From an uncultured Mucilaginibacter sp. (GTDB lineage Bacteria; Bacteroidota; Bacteroidia; Sphingobacteriales; Sphingobacteriaceae): a stretch of 64,000 nt of DNA. The number at the start of each line of letters is the position of its first letter. Within the stretch, counting starts at the first letter, position 1. The stretch spans positions 1 through 64,000 of the forward strand of contig NZ_CAMLHX010000017.1 of NCBI RefSeq assembly GCF_946479965.1, written 5' to 3'. The notes beneath the pieces are model-generated. The model saw only the letters and a list, made by a program, of their open reading frames with translations. It ran no database searches and was not told the DNA's origin. Positions 28,648 through 36,600 of the stretch are shown one piece after another. The translations under genes and the position numbers were made by a program.

Positions 28648-28719
28648 GGTCCCGTAGTTCAACGGATAGAATAGGAGTTTCCTAAACTCTAGATATGGGT
28701 TCGATTCCCGTCGGGACCA
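28648..28719 (+). tRNA. tRNA-Arg, anticodon CCT
   Basis: 72-base cloverleaf. The acceptor stem GGTCCCG pairs with CGGGACC, with discriminator A at 28719. D stem GTTC/GAAT; anticodon stem GGAGT/ACTCT with loop TTCCTAA, anticodon CCT at 28681-28683; T stem ATGGG/CCCGT with loop TTCGATT. The 3' CCA is not encoded. It reads AGG codons. Confidence 0.95.
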
Positions 28720-28741
28720 CTAAAGTCAATATTAAAAGATG

Positions 28742-28778
28742 ACAAAAGCCTGCAAATCAAATGATTGCAGGCTTTTGT
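28742..28778 (+). terminator. Terminator after tRNA-Arg
   Basis: A 14-bp perfect stem (ACAAAAGCCTGCAA / TTGCAGGCTTTTGT) with a 9-base loop is followed by a T run, 23 bases after the tRNA. Confidence 0.92.
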
Positions 28779-28938
28779 TTTTTTGGTCAAAATGCCATAA
28801 TATGCACTAAATCTCATTAAAAATGTGCGTAATTCGGTTATTACCACCTGGTATGGCAAGGAAAACGTTATGATTTGGAGTCCGGTAAAAACACACTGGA
28901 GATTTAACCTAATTATTTTTTTCTATTTTTAACAAGTA

Positions 28939-28977
28939 AGAACAAAAACCGATCCATATGGATCGGTTTTTTGTTCT
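28939..28977 (+). terminator. Orphan terminator-like hairpin
   Basis: The core AAAACCGATCCAT is perfectly inverted by ATGGATCGGTTTT, extended by AGAAC/GTTCT past a one-base bulge. The 3' arm ends in a six-T run. No ORF ends upstream of it. Confidence 0.6.
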
Positions 28978-29019
28978 GCACATCATGATAGTGGGAGACA
29001 GTTAAAATAGGCTGTTTAA

Positions 29020-29027
29020 TAATTTTG
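29020..29027 (+). promoter_or_regulatory. Candidate -7 element of the PQQ-dehydrogenase operon
   Basis: TAATTTTG matches TAnnTTTG, 60 bases before the start codon. No clear -33 TTG is present. Confidence 0.4.
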
Positions 29028-29041
29028 CTAAACCAATAAAA

Positions 29042-29065
29042 AGCTAAGCAAATAATTGCTTAGCT
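29042..29065 (+). promoter_or_regulatory. 5'-leader hairpin before the PQQ-dehydrogenase gene
   Basis: AGCTAAGCAA (29042-29051) is perfectly inverted by TTGCTTAGCT (29056-29065), with a 4-base loop. It ends 21 bases before the ATG and lies downstream of the candidate -7 element, so it would form in the mRNA leader. Confidence 0.5.
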
Positions 29066-29086
29066 CCAGAATCAATAATAATAAAA

Positions 29087-31906
29087 ATGAAAAGAAAATT
29101 TGTAAGCGTTAGGCAGTTGGCTCCGCTGTGTATCGTGGTAATGGTACTGCTCATATCATTTATATTAATAGACGACCGGAAAAAGCCGGACGAAAGCCGG
29201 TTTACCCCAGTTGTTTTGGCGCAGGACCTGGATGAGCCAATGGTATTTAAGGTGATTAAAAACGGGAATGTTTACATAGCTGAGCGAAAAGGTGCGCTTA
29301 AAGTTTATGACGCGATTACACAAACTGTTAGACTTATCGCGAACATCCCGGTTAATACAAAATATACAAGCGCCGAAGGGGCGGTGCGTGAAGCTGAAGA
29401 AGGCTTAATGGGTATGACTCTTGATCCCGAATTTGAGAAGAATAACTGGATCTATCTGTATTATGCCCACCCGACCGAAAAGAAGCATATTCTGACCCGT
29501 TGGAAGATCGTAAACGACAAGTTGGTTGAAAATTCTGAAAAGGTTTTATTAGAAGTAGCTACCCAACGTGAAGTGTGCTGCCATACCGGTGGCGGCATGA
29601 CGTGGGATCCGAAAGGCAACCTTTTTTTAACTGTAGGTAATAATACAGGTAACCAGCAAGGCGCGCAAACAGATGAACGCCCCGGACGAAGCAGTTGGGA
29701 CGATCAGGGACATGCCGGAAACTCAAATGACCTGCGCGGAAAAATACTGAGGATACATCCGGAAGCAAACGGTACTTACACTATCCCGGCTGGTAATATG
29801 TTTCCAAAAGGAACTGATAAAACCCGCCCTGAGATTTATACAATGGGTCACCGTAATCCATGGAGGATATCAGTAGATACTAAAACAGGTTATATTTATT
29901 GGGGCGAAGTTGGCCCTGATGCTAATGAAGACTCAGAGATAGGCCCAAGGGGTTATGATGAACTTAATCAGGCAAAAAAACCTGGTTTCTTCGGCTGGCC
30001 GTGGTTTGTTGGTAACAACCAGGCTTTCCCTGTATTTGATTATGCTACAAATAAACCGCTTGATAAAAAAGACCCGAAAAGAGTTGTCAACAACTCGCCA
30101 AACAATACAGGTATTAAAGAGCTGCCTGCCACGTCTCCGTCGTTTATTTACTACCCATACGGTGTGTCTGAAGAATTCCCATTGGTTGGTACCGGTAGTC
30201 GCAGTGCTACAGGTGGGCCTATATATCATCGTTCAGATTTTTCTGCAAATGCTAAGCGCCCATGGCCCGCCTATTTTGAAGGTAAATGGATTGCAACAGA
30301 TCTTTCGAGAGGTTGGATAATGACCATTACCATGGATGCTGACGGAAATTATAAATCAATGGAGCGTTTTCTACCAAGCTACCACCCGATTGAACCGATT
30401 GACATGCAGTTTGGCCCTGAAGGCGATTTGTATGTACTGGAATACGGCAGTACCTGGTTTGCAAAAAGCCCTAATTCGCAATTGGTAAAAATTGAATATA
30501 ACGGCGGCAACCGTAAACCGCTGGTTGAAGTTGCAACCAGTAAGCAAGGTGGAACTGTTCCGTTGAAATTAACGCTATCGTCTGCCGGCACAAAAGACTT
30601 GGACGGGGACGCACTGAAATATACATGGAAGGTAAGCCAGACAGGAGGTGCCACCAGAATATTTAATGCGCCTAATCCGCCGGTTACTTTTACTAAGCCC
30701 GGTGTTTACACTGCATCTTTAATAGTAACTGATCCAAAAGGCCTTAGCAATAGTAAATCTGTAAAAATAATAGCTGGTAACGAAGCTCCGGTTGTGGCAT
30801 TCAATGTAATGGGGAATAGGAGTTTCTTTTTTAATAAGGAACCTTTAAGGTACGATGTAGCTGTGAGTGATAATGAAGATGGCAACCTTTCAACTGGTAA
30901 AATCAGCCCTGCACAGGTAGCTGTTAGCATAGATTACGCATCCGAGGGTTTTGATTTGGCAGAAGTAAGGCAAAGCCAGCGTAGTGTTGATGCGTCTACC
31001 AAATTTGCTGTGGCGCAAGCCCTAATGGCCAAAACTGATTGTAAAAATTGCCATAACGTGCATGAAAAGTCTGTAGGTCCATCTTTTTTCCAATTGGCAC
31101 AGAAGTATAAAAACAAGCCATCAGAAGAAGAACGTTTGGTTAAAAAGATACGCGAAGGAGGAAGCGGCGTATGGGGCGATGTAGCTATGCCGGCGCATCC
31201 GGCCATAACAGCCAATGATGCTCACAACATTCTGAACTACATTCTTAATATCGAAGACAAAACTATCAGTACCTTACCTGTTAAAGGATACTACACACCA
31301 ACCATACCTGCCGGTGATAACGGTAAGGGGTACCTGGTGCTGCGTGCTGCTTACACCGATAGAGGCAGCAAGGGTGTGCCTCGTCAAACAACAGAAAATG
31401 TTGTGATATTAAAAAGCCCCGTGGTTAACGCCACTGATGCCGAAATACTTAAAGGCGGCGAAATTAAAGCTAATGACAGAGGCAGCGGAACTTTCTTTAT
31501 TCCGGCAAGCAATGGCTATATTGTTTATAAAGGTGTAGATATGAGCGGCATTAAAGTGCTAAAGCTAAATGCCAGGGCAACCTCTCGTGAAGGACAACCC
31601 GGTGGAGTAGTTGAAGTACGCTTAGGCTCGCCAACAGGACAAATGATAGGGCGAACTGAAGTTAAGCAAGCTGAACAGCAAAGGCGAGGTGCACAACAAG
31701 CACCGAGTGCTGCTCAGGCTGCTCAGGATGCTGGCGGAAAGCCTGTTGCACCAGCGGTACAGGCACGGCCTGTTGGTCCACCGACATTTGACGCGGTGAT
31801 CAACCCTGTAAATGGGAAGCAAGATGTATATCTGGTATTTAAAAACAGCACGGCAACGCCTATACAACCTTTATTTACCTTAACTAGCATTGCATTTAGT
31901 TACTAA
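29087..31906 (+). CDS. Multidomain PQQ-dependent sugar dehydrogenase with PKD, cytochrome c and CBM6-like domains
   Basis: 939 residues with an N-terminal membrane or signal segment (residues 12-28). Residues about 40-470 form a soluble glucose-dehydrogenase-type beta-propeller (HTGGGMTWDPKGNLFLTVGNNTG, IYTMGHRNPWRISVDTKTGYIYWGEVGPDA). A PKD domain follows (about 480-570), then a class I cytochrome c with heme motif C652-KN-C655-H656. The C-terminal CBM6-like sandwich (about 740-939) is interrupted by a Gln/Ala/Pro-rich low-complexity stretch near 865-900. It probably oxidises a sugar or sugar-like substrate in the periplasm and passes electrons to its own heme. Co-transcribed with the isomerase-like gene 44 bases downstream. 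Confidence 0.9.
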   Translation: MKRKFVSVRQLAPLCIVVMVLLISFILIDDRKKPDESRFTPVVLAQDLDEPMVFKVIKNGNVYIAERKGALKVYDAITQTVRLIANIPVNTKYTSAEGAVREAEEGLMGMTLDPEFEKNNWIYLYYAHPTEKKHILTRWKIVNDKLVENSEKVLLEVATQREVCCHTGGGMTWDPKGNLFLTVGNNTGNQQGAQTDERPGRSSWDDQGHAGNSNDLRGKILRIHPEANGTYTIPAGNMFPKGTDKTRPEIYTMGHRNPWRISVDTKTGYIYWGEVGPDANEDSEIGPRGYDELNQAKKPGFFGWPWFVGNNQAFPVFDYATNKPLDKKDPKRVVNNSPNNTGIKELPATSPSFIYYPYGVSEEFPLVGTGSRSATGGPIYHRSDFSANAKRPWPAYFEGKWIATDLSRGWIMTITMDADGNYKSMERFLPSYHPIEPIDMQFGPEGDLYVLEYGSTWFAKSPNSQLVKIEYNGGNRKPLVEVATSKQGGTVPLKLTLSSAGTKDLDGDALKYTWKVSQTGGATRIFNAPNPPVTFTKPGVYTASLIVTDPKGLSNSKSVKIIAGNEAPVVAFNVMGNRSFFFNKEPLRYDVAVSDNEDGNLSTGKISPAQVAVSIDYASEGFDLAEVRQSQRSVDASTKFAVAQALMAKTDCKNCHNVHEKSVGPSFFQLAQKYKNKPSEEERLVKKIREGGSGVWGDVAMPAHPAITANDAHNILNYILNIEDKTISTLPVKGYYTPTIPAGDNGKGYLVLRAAYTDRGSKGVPRQTTENVVILKSPVVNATDAEILKGGEIKANDRGSGTFFIPASNGYIVYKGVDMSGIKVLKLNARATSREGQPGGVVEVRLGSPTGQMIGRTEVKQAEQQRRGAQQAPSAAQAAQDAGGKPVAPAVQARPVGPPTFDAVINPVNGKQDVYLVFKNSTATPIQPLFTLTSIAFSY

Positions 31907-31950
31907 GAATAACGGTAAGCAAACCATTTAACATAAATAAAATCAATAAT

Positions 31951-32904
31951 ATGATGAATAGCAGAAGAATATTTATAAAATCGGCTGGAACACTTGCAGC
32001 ATCAGCGCTGATGCTACCTAAGTTGGGTTTGGCTAATAACCTGTTTGCTAACTTTGCGTGGAAATATCCGCCGCCCGGCTTACAAACCTATACGCTAAAT
32101 TTTCTGTTAAATGCTAAAGATGTAGACACAAAAACCGTATTGAAACAAATAGCAGACATAGGTATAAAGGAATTAGAAACAGCTACCGGCAACGCCGAAG
32201 GCTTGTACTACGGCCATAAAGCGAAAGAGTTTAGCGCTATGGTAAAAGACCTGGGTATGAAATGGGTGGGTAATCATGCTGCTGGTTTGCCAAGAACGAT
32301 GAGCGCGCCTCTTACCGGAGCTCCGGCATCGGCACCACGCCCAAATATGGGAGGCAGTACACGCGTTAACTTAAGAGATAATCTGCAACAAATTGTTGAT
32401 GAAGCAGCCGAAGGGGGTTGTGGTTGGGTACTTTGTGCCAGTTCGGCAGAGTCAAATATGGATGAGATCAAAAAGACCACAGAGGTATTTGCGAAAGCAG
32501 GCGAGCTTTCGAAGAAAGCCGGAATGAAGTTTGCCTATCATAATCATCAGTCGGAATTTGTAAAAATAGATGGCGTAAGTGCTTATGACTATATTTTGGG
32601 GCAAACCAACAAAAACGAGGTATTTATGGAAGTAGATTTGGCCTGGGCAGTACAAGCAGGAATGGATCCGGTAGAGATGTTTAAACAGTATCCTAACCGT
32701 TTCCCGCTATGGCACGTCAAAGATATTGATCCTGTAACAAACCGCCCGTGCCCGGTAGGAATGGGAAAAGTAGGGTTCAAACGCATTTTTGAAAACGCTA
32801 AGTTATCCGGTGTACAGCATACCTTTATTGAGCAGGATGGGGCCAAATCAATAGACGAACCTGCAAGCAGTGTAAAATGGCTGAAAGCAAACATTTATTC
32901 CTGA
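31951..32904 (+). CDS. Tat-exported sugar phosphate isomerase/epimerase-like TIM barrel
   Basis: 317 residues. A twin-arginine signal is visible (NSRRIFIKSAGTLAASALML). The body is a xylose-isomerase-like/AP-endonuclease-2 TIM barrel with metal-site motifs: FAYHNHQSEF, FMEVDLAWAVQAGMDP, FPLWHVKDID and FIEQDG. Relatives include Bacteroidota enzymes acting on oxidised or keto sugars. Its position behind the PQQ sugar dehydrogenase suggests that it handles the oxidised product, which is inference. A hairpin follows. Confidence 0.88.
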   Translation: MMNSRRIFIKSAGTLAASALMLPKLGLANNLFANFAWKYPPPGLQTYTLNFLLNAKDVDTKTVLKQIADIGIKELETATGNAEGLYYGHKAKEFSAMVKDLGMKWVGNHAAGLPRTMSAPLTGAPASAPRPNMGGSTRVNLRDNLQQIVDEAAEGGCGWVLCASSAESNMDEIKKTTEVFAKAGELSKKAGMKFAYHNHQSEFVKIDGVSAYDYILGQTNKNEVFMEVDLAWAVQAGMDPVEMFKQYPNRFPLWHVKDIDPVTNRPCPVGMGKVGFKRIFENAKLSGVQHTFIEQDGAKSIDEPASSVKWLKANIYS

Positions 32905-32922
32905 TAATATCTATTTAGCTAC

Positions 32923-32969
32923 TTAACAACGAGGCCCGAAATCCATTTGATATCGGGCTTTGTTGTTAA
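32923..32969 (+). terminator. Terminator-like hairpin after the isomerase gene
   Basis: A 17-bp stem with two G-U pairs (TTAACAACGAGGCCCGA against TCGGGCTTTGTTGTTAA) is followed five bases later by TTTTTT. Confidence 0.75.
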
Positions 32970-33081
32970 CCGCTTTTTTACTTTAAATCATCGCAATTTT
33001 GGTCTAATATCACTTACGCTTGAGCACAAATAAAGACTTCCTCGTGCAAAGAATAAAAAAGCACAATAAATTATATAATTC

Positions 33082-33096
33082 CTATAGAATTAATAG
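33082..33096. promoter_or_regulatory. Candidate operator: CTAT-N7-ATAG palindrome
   Basis: CTATAGAATTAATAG has inverted CTAT/ATAG ends and an internal AAT/ATT centre. It sits where the -33 element should be; the promoter has no TTG there. That fits binding of an activator, which is inference. Confidence 0.45.
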
Positions 33097-33106
33097 ATAT
33101 TATTTT

Positions 33107-33114
33107 TACATTTG
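33107..33114 (+). promoter_or_regulatory. -7 element of the Cys-leader/susCD-doxX operon
   Basis: TACATTTG matches TAnnTTTG exactly and lies 27 bases before the leader ORF start. No -33 TTG is present at 17-23 bases. Confidence 0.6.
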
Positions 33115-33141
33115 CTGACGAACACAAATCAACTGCAAGAA

Positions 33142-33228
33142 ATGAAAACACCTTTACTCCACATTTTACACAACTGCAAGATTATTGGCTACAATGATCT
33201 ATCCTGCATGTGTTGTTGTTGCCGGTAA
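33142..33228 (+). CDS. 28-residue cysteine-rich leader peptide
   Basis: ATG at 33142 opens 28 codons ending CMCCCCR and TAA at 33226. Six of 28 residues are Cys, five of them in the last seven positions. The start is 27 bases after a consensus -7 element, and the ORF precedes a sulfur-flavoured operon. Ribosome stalling on clustered codons of a limiting amino acid is the classical logic of attenuator peptides, and poly-Cys leader ORFs are known in mycobacteria. A regulatory role here is inference; I recall no described family for this peptide. Confidence 0.65.
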   Translation: MKTPLLHILHNCKIIGYNDLSCMCCCCR

Positions 33229-33457
33229 TACGTCTGTGTTTTCTTTTAGGTAAATCATCCGTTTATTGAATCTTGAATTAATACTTACGCGCAATGCGTA
33301 ATGGTAGCGGAGAAAAGCTGTTGAAAGATACCCACGAAACATAACAAACAAAAAAGGAGGTGCGCGAGGCCCCTCCCTGAATAATCAAACCCTGAAACAG
33401 GCTATCAATTTGACGGTTGCGCCGGGATCAGATACTATAATTAAACATCGTAAAAGT

Positions 33458-36400
33458 ATGCAAAAAAATGATATTGCAGGGCCGCGCCATAAACGGTCCC
33501 GGCAAAATTATGTGGCTGTGCATGTAGCCATAAAAGCGCAGCAGCTCAGCCCGCGCACCTTTAAAGTTATTGCTTTAACAATTATAATTCTTTTAATAAT
33601 ACTGCGTAGCTTGATGGTATCGGCACAAACTGTTCCGATAATTAACTCCAAACTTACCGGGAAGGTTTTTGATATTAAAACAAAGCAAACGCTCCCCGGC
33701 GCTACAGTAGCCATAAAGGGCACTACCCACTTGGTTATAACAGACGCTGACGGAAAATTCAGCTTTGTTACCGGGCAAAAGTTCCCGTATACGCTGGTGG
33801 TTTCCTATATCAGTTATAAAACCACAGAGATTGTAGCAACAGGCGATCCGATCGATATTGGGTTGGAAGAGTCTTCCAGCCAGTTAAATGATGTAGTTGT
33901 TGTAGGGTATGGCACGCAGCAGCGCCGCGACGTAGTAAGCGCGGTAACAAAGATCGACCCTTCATCAACCAGAACTATCCCCGAAGCCGGCTTTGATGCC
34001 CAGATCCAGGGGAAAGCCGCCGGTGTCCAAATTAACTCTAATATAGGCGTTCCGGGATCGGATATCTACATACGTGTGCGCGGCGCTACATCCATAAATG
34101 CCAGCAACAGTCCTTTATTTGTGGTCGACGGCGTTTTTGTGAACAGCAAATCATTGCAGGGCATAGCTCAAGACAGGTCAACCTCTCCTATGGCGGATAT
34201 TAATCCTGCGGATATTCAAAGCATTGAGATTTTGAAGGATGCTTCAGCAATTGCTATTTACGGCTCGCGCGGTGCTAACGGTGTTGTTATTGTAACCACA
34301 AAGAAAGGAAGTTACGGACAGCGCACCAAAATAGAGTTTAATGCTACGGGCGGATTTGCTGATGCGCCGGCAGATAGGGTTTGGAAAACTACCACAGGCC
34401 CTGAACACGCACTATTAGTAAACGAATACAGCCGCAACATGGGCAAACCTGAGCCATTTAGAGCGCGCGACGTAATAATTAATGGTGTAGCAGGCCGTGG
34501 TTTACCGGGCGAACAGCCAACTTACGATAGGATGAGCTACCTAAACCGTACCGCCCACTTAAGCGATTACAACATTGCGCTTAGCGGCGGATCAGAAAAA
34601 ACAAGGTTTTACCTCGGCGGGGGTTATACCAAACAGGAATCTATATGGAAGCCGATGGGCTTTGAGCGCCAGAGCATAAAGATAAATCTTGATCATAAAA
34701 TAAATAGCCATGTTAGTATAGGCACAAGCAATACATTAAGCAGAAGCTACCGCGACCAGGCCCGTCCCGCTAATGGTGGCAATGGAACTTTGCTACAGGC
34801 GTCGCTTAACATCCCCACCTACTTGCCAATTTTTGACGAGAAAGGCACGCCGCTTAAGTGGGTAAACTTTGACAACATTGCCACGCTTACCAGCCGGGTT
34901 AATTTATGGTCGACCAGCTTACATTATATAGGCAATACTTATGTAGATGTAGACATTTTAAAGAACCTAAAATTTCACAGCAGCGTTGCGGTTGACTACA
35001 ATAATTACGACGAAAGTGAGTACTGGCAAAAGAACACCATTTTGGGTAATGCCGGTGGCCGTGGTACGCAAAGTATAACATCACTTGCTACGCTTATTAA
35101 TGAGCAAACGCTTACCTATAATACCAAAATAGCCCAGCACAGTATTAACGTGTTGGTGGGTAACACTATCCAAAGCACTTATGTTAAAAATCTTAGCGCA
35201 ACGGGTACTAATTTCCCTAACGATTCTTACACACAAATAAAAGATGCCGCTTTGCAAACCGCTTATCAAAGCAGTTCTCGCAGCGCGCTATCATCTTACT
35301 TCGGGCGTGTTGGTTATGATTATGCCAAAAAGTATTATCTGGAATTGACAGCCCGTGCAGATGGCTCGTCAAAGTTTGCTAAAAAATGGGGATATTTTCC
35401 CGGTGTAGGCGTGTCATGGCGCTTAAGCGAAGAAAAATTCGTAAAAAACATAACAGCAATAAGCAACCTTAAGCTGCGCGCAAGTTATGGCAGCGTGGGC
35501 AACCAGGAAGGTATTGATGATTTTGCAGCGCAAGGATTATGGACCGGCGGCTACGGATATGCCGACGGCGCGGGCAGTACAGAAAACCCGGGGACGGCAC
35601 CTTACCAACTGGCTAATCCCAACTTAAAATGGGAACGCACAACGCAATTCAGCACCGGTATTGATCTTGGTCTGTTTGACGACCGCCTTGGCATTGAGCT
35701 GAATTATTACAACAAAAAAACCAGCGATCTGCTGTTAAAGATCCCGCTTCCGGCTATATCGGGCTATAACACCTACTTTAACAACTTCGCGCAGATCAGC
35801 AATAAGGGTTTTGAACTGGCAATAACATCGCTTAACGTTAAAACCAATCATTTTACCTGGAGAACGGAGTTTAATATTAGCCAGAACACCAACAATGTTG
35901 ATAAAATAAACGCCGATATTCCCTTTGCCGGCCGCGATCTGATCCGTATACAGCAAGGCAAACCGCTATATTCTTACTGGTTGTACAAGCAACTTTATGT
36001 TGACCCTAAAACCGGCGACGCTGTCTTTGACGATCTGAACAAAGATGGCAAAATAACCGCCGACGACAGGCAAATATTAGGCAGCATATGGCCAAAATTC
36101 TTCGGTGGGTTTACCAATAGCTTCAGCTACAAAAATGTCGACCTGAACGTATTCTTCACTTTTTCTTTCGGCAACAAAATCTGGAACCACAACCGGATGC
36201 TGGGTGAAACGGGTGGTACGCTAGATGCCAACCGTGTGCTGCTTACCACGCAGCTAGATCGCTGGACCACACCGGGCCAGATAACAGATGTTCCCCGCCT
36301 AACCGACGCTAACTACGCAAGGCAAGAGAACAGTCGCTTTTTAGAAGATGGATCATTTGTAAGACTACGGTCGCTTAACCTGGGTTATACCTTCCCGAGC

Positions 36401-36589
36401 AGCCTTACTAATAAATTAAGAATTCAAAAACTAAGGGTTTTTGCAAGCGGTAACAATCTGTTGCTATTTACGCATTATAAAGGCGCCGACCCGGAATCAA
36501 ACATCGGGCAGGATAATATCCAGGGCTATGATTATGGCGTGCCTCCACAGCCGCGGGCATTTCAATTTGGTATTAACCTAACACTTTAA
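33458..36589 (+). CDS. SusC/RagA family TonB-linked outer-membrane transporter
   Basis: The ATG at 33458 gives 1043 residues; a TTG at 33410 would add 16. The N-terminus is unusual: about 35 basic residues before the signal-peptide core (VIALTIIILLIILRSLMVSAQ). Then come a carboxypeptidase-regulatory-like domain (LTGKVFDIKTKQTLPGATVAIKG), the TonB box/plug start LNDVVVVGYGTQQRRDVV, the plug (SPLFVVDGVFVN, IEILKDASAIAIYGSRGANGVVIVTTKKGS) and the barrel. The mature protein has no Cys and about five Met. It is the first large gene after the Cys-rich leader; SusD follows 11 bases later. The substrate is unknown, possibly sulfur-containing given the context. Confidence 0.93.
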   Translation: MQKNDIAGPRHKRSRQNYVAVHVAIKAQQLSPRTFKVIALTIIILLIILRSLMVSAQTVPIINSKLTGKVFDIKTKQTLPGATVAIKGTTHLVITDADGKFSFVTGQKFPYTLVVSYISYKTTEIVATGDPIDIGLEESSSQLNDVVVVGYGTQQRRDVVSAVTKIDPSSTRTIPEAGFDAQIQGKAAGVQINSNIGVPGSDIYIRVRGATSINASNSPLFVVDGVFVNSKSLQGIAQDRSTSPMADINPADIQSIEILKDASAIAIYGSRGANGVVIVTTKKGSYGQRTKIEFNATGGFADAPADRVWKTTTGPEHALLVNEYSRNMGKPEPFRARDVIINGVAGRGLPGEQPTYDRMSYLNRTAHLSDYNIALSGGSEKTRFYLGGGYTKQESIWKPMGFERQSIKINLDHKINSHVSIGTSNTLSRSYRDQARPANGGNGTLLQASLNIPTYLPIFDEKGTPLKWVNFDNIATLTSRVNLWSTSLHYIGNTYVDVDILKNLKFHSSVAVDYNNYDESEYWQKNTILGNAGGRGTQSITSLATLINEQTLTYNTKIAQHSINVLVGNTIQSTYVKNLSATGTNFPNDSYTQIKDAALQTAYQSSSRSALSSYFGRVGYDYAKKYYLELTARADGSSKFAKKWGYFPGVGVSWRLSEEKFVKNITAISNLKLRASYGSVGNQEGIDDFAAQGLWTGGYGYADGAGSTENPGTAPYQLANPNLKWERTTQFSTGIDLGLFDDRLGIELNYYNKKTSDLLLKIPLPAISGYNTYFNNFAQISNKGFELAITSLNVKTNHFTWRTEFNISQNTNNVDKINADIPFAGRDLIRIQQGKPLYSYWLYKQLYVDPKTGDAVFDDLNKDGKITADDRQILGSIWPKFFGGFTNSFSYKNVDLNVFFTFSFGNKIWNHNRMLGETGGTLDANRVLLTTQLDRWTTPGQITDVPRLTDANYARQENSRFLEDGSFVRLRSLNLGYTFPSSLTNKLRIQKLRVFASGNNLLLFTHYKGADPESNIGQDNIQGYDYGVPPQPRAFQFGINLTL

Positions 36590-36600
36590 TTTTTACTGAT

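Larger units (their letters stand above)
28779..29086. other. Intergenic region with an orphan terminator-like hairpin
   Basis: 308 bases with no convincing ORF. It holds a strong terminator-like hairpin at 28939-28977 with no gene in front of it, a -7-like element (29020-29027) and a second hairpin (29042-29065) just before the next start codon. A small RNA ending at the hairpin is possible. Confidence 0.5.
32970..33457. other. Long leader region upstream of the second susC
   Basis: Holds the promoter (33082-33114), a Cys-rich leader ORF (33142-33228) and about 230 bases of further leader. Hairpins seen are TTACGC-GCAAT-GCGTAA (33285-33301), GGAGG/CCTCC (33356-33376) and CCTG/CAGG (33391-33402). 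No T-run terminator is evident. An AAAGGAGG at 33353-33360 resembles a Shine-Dalgarno site but no ORF starts there. Confidence 0.6.

Noticed and set aside
28648..28719. tRNA-Arg as an integration site
   Set aside because: No integrase and no repeated copy of the tRNA 3' end is seen in the window.
33340..33380. AAAGGAGG followed by a GGAGG/CCTCC hairpin, considered as a riboswitch or as the susC ribosome-binding site
   Set aside because: No ORF starts at a usual distance and no known riboswitch core, including SAM-type, is recognisable. Mentioned only as leader structure.
33410..33457. TTG start for the second SusC
   Set aside because: TTG is a rare start and an ATG lies 48 bases downstream; the N-terminus remains somewhat uncertain.
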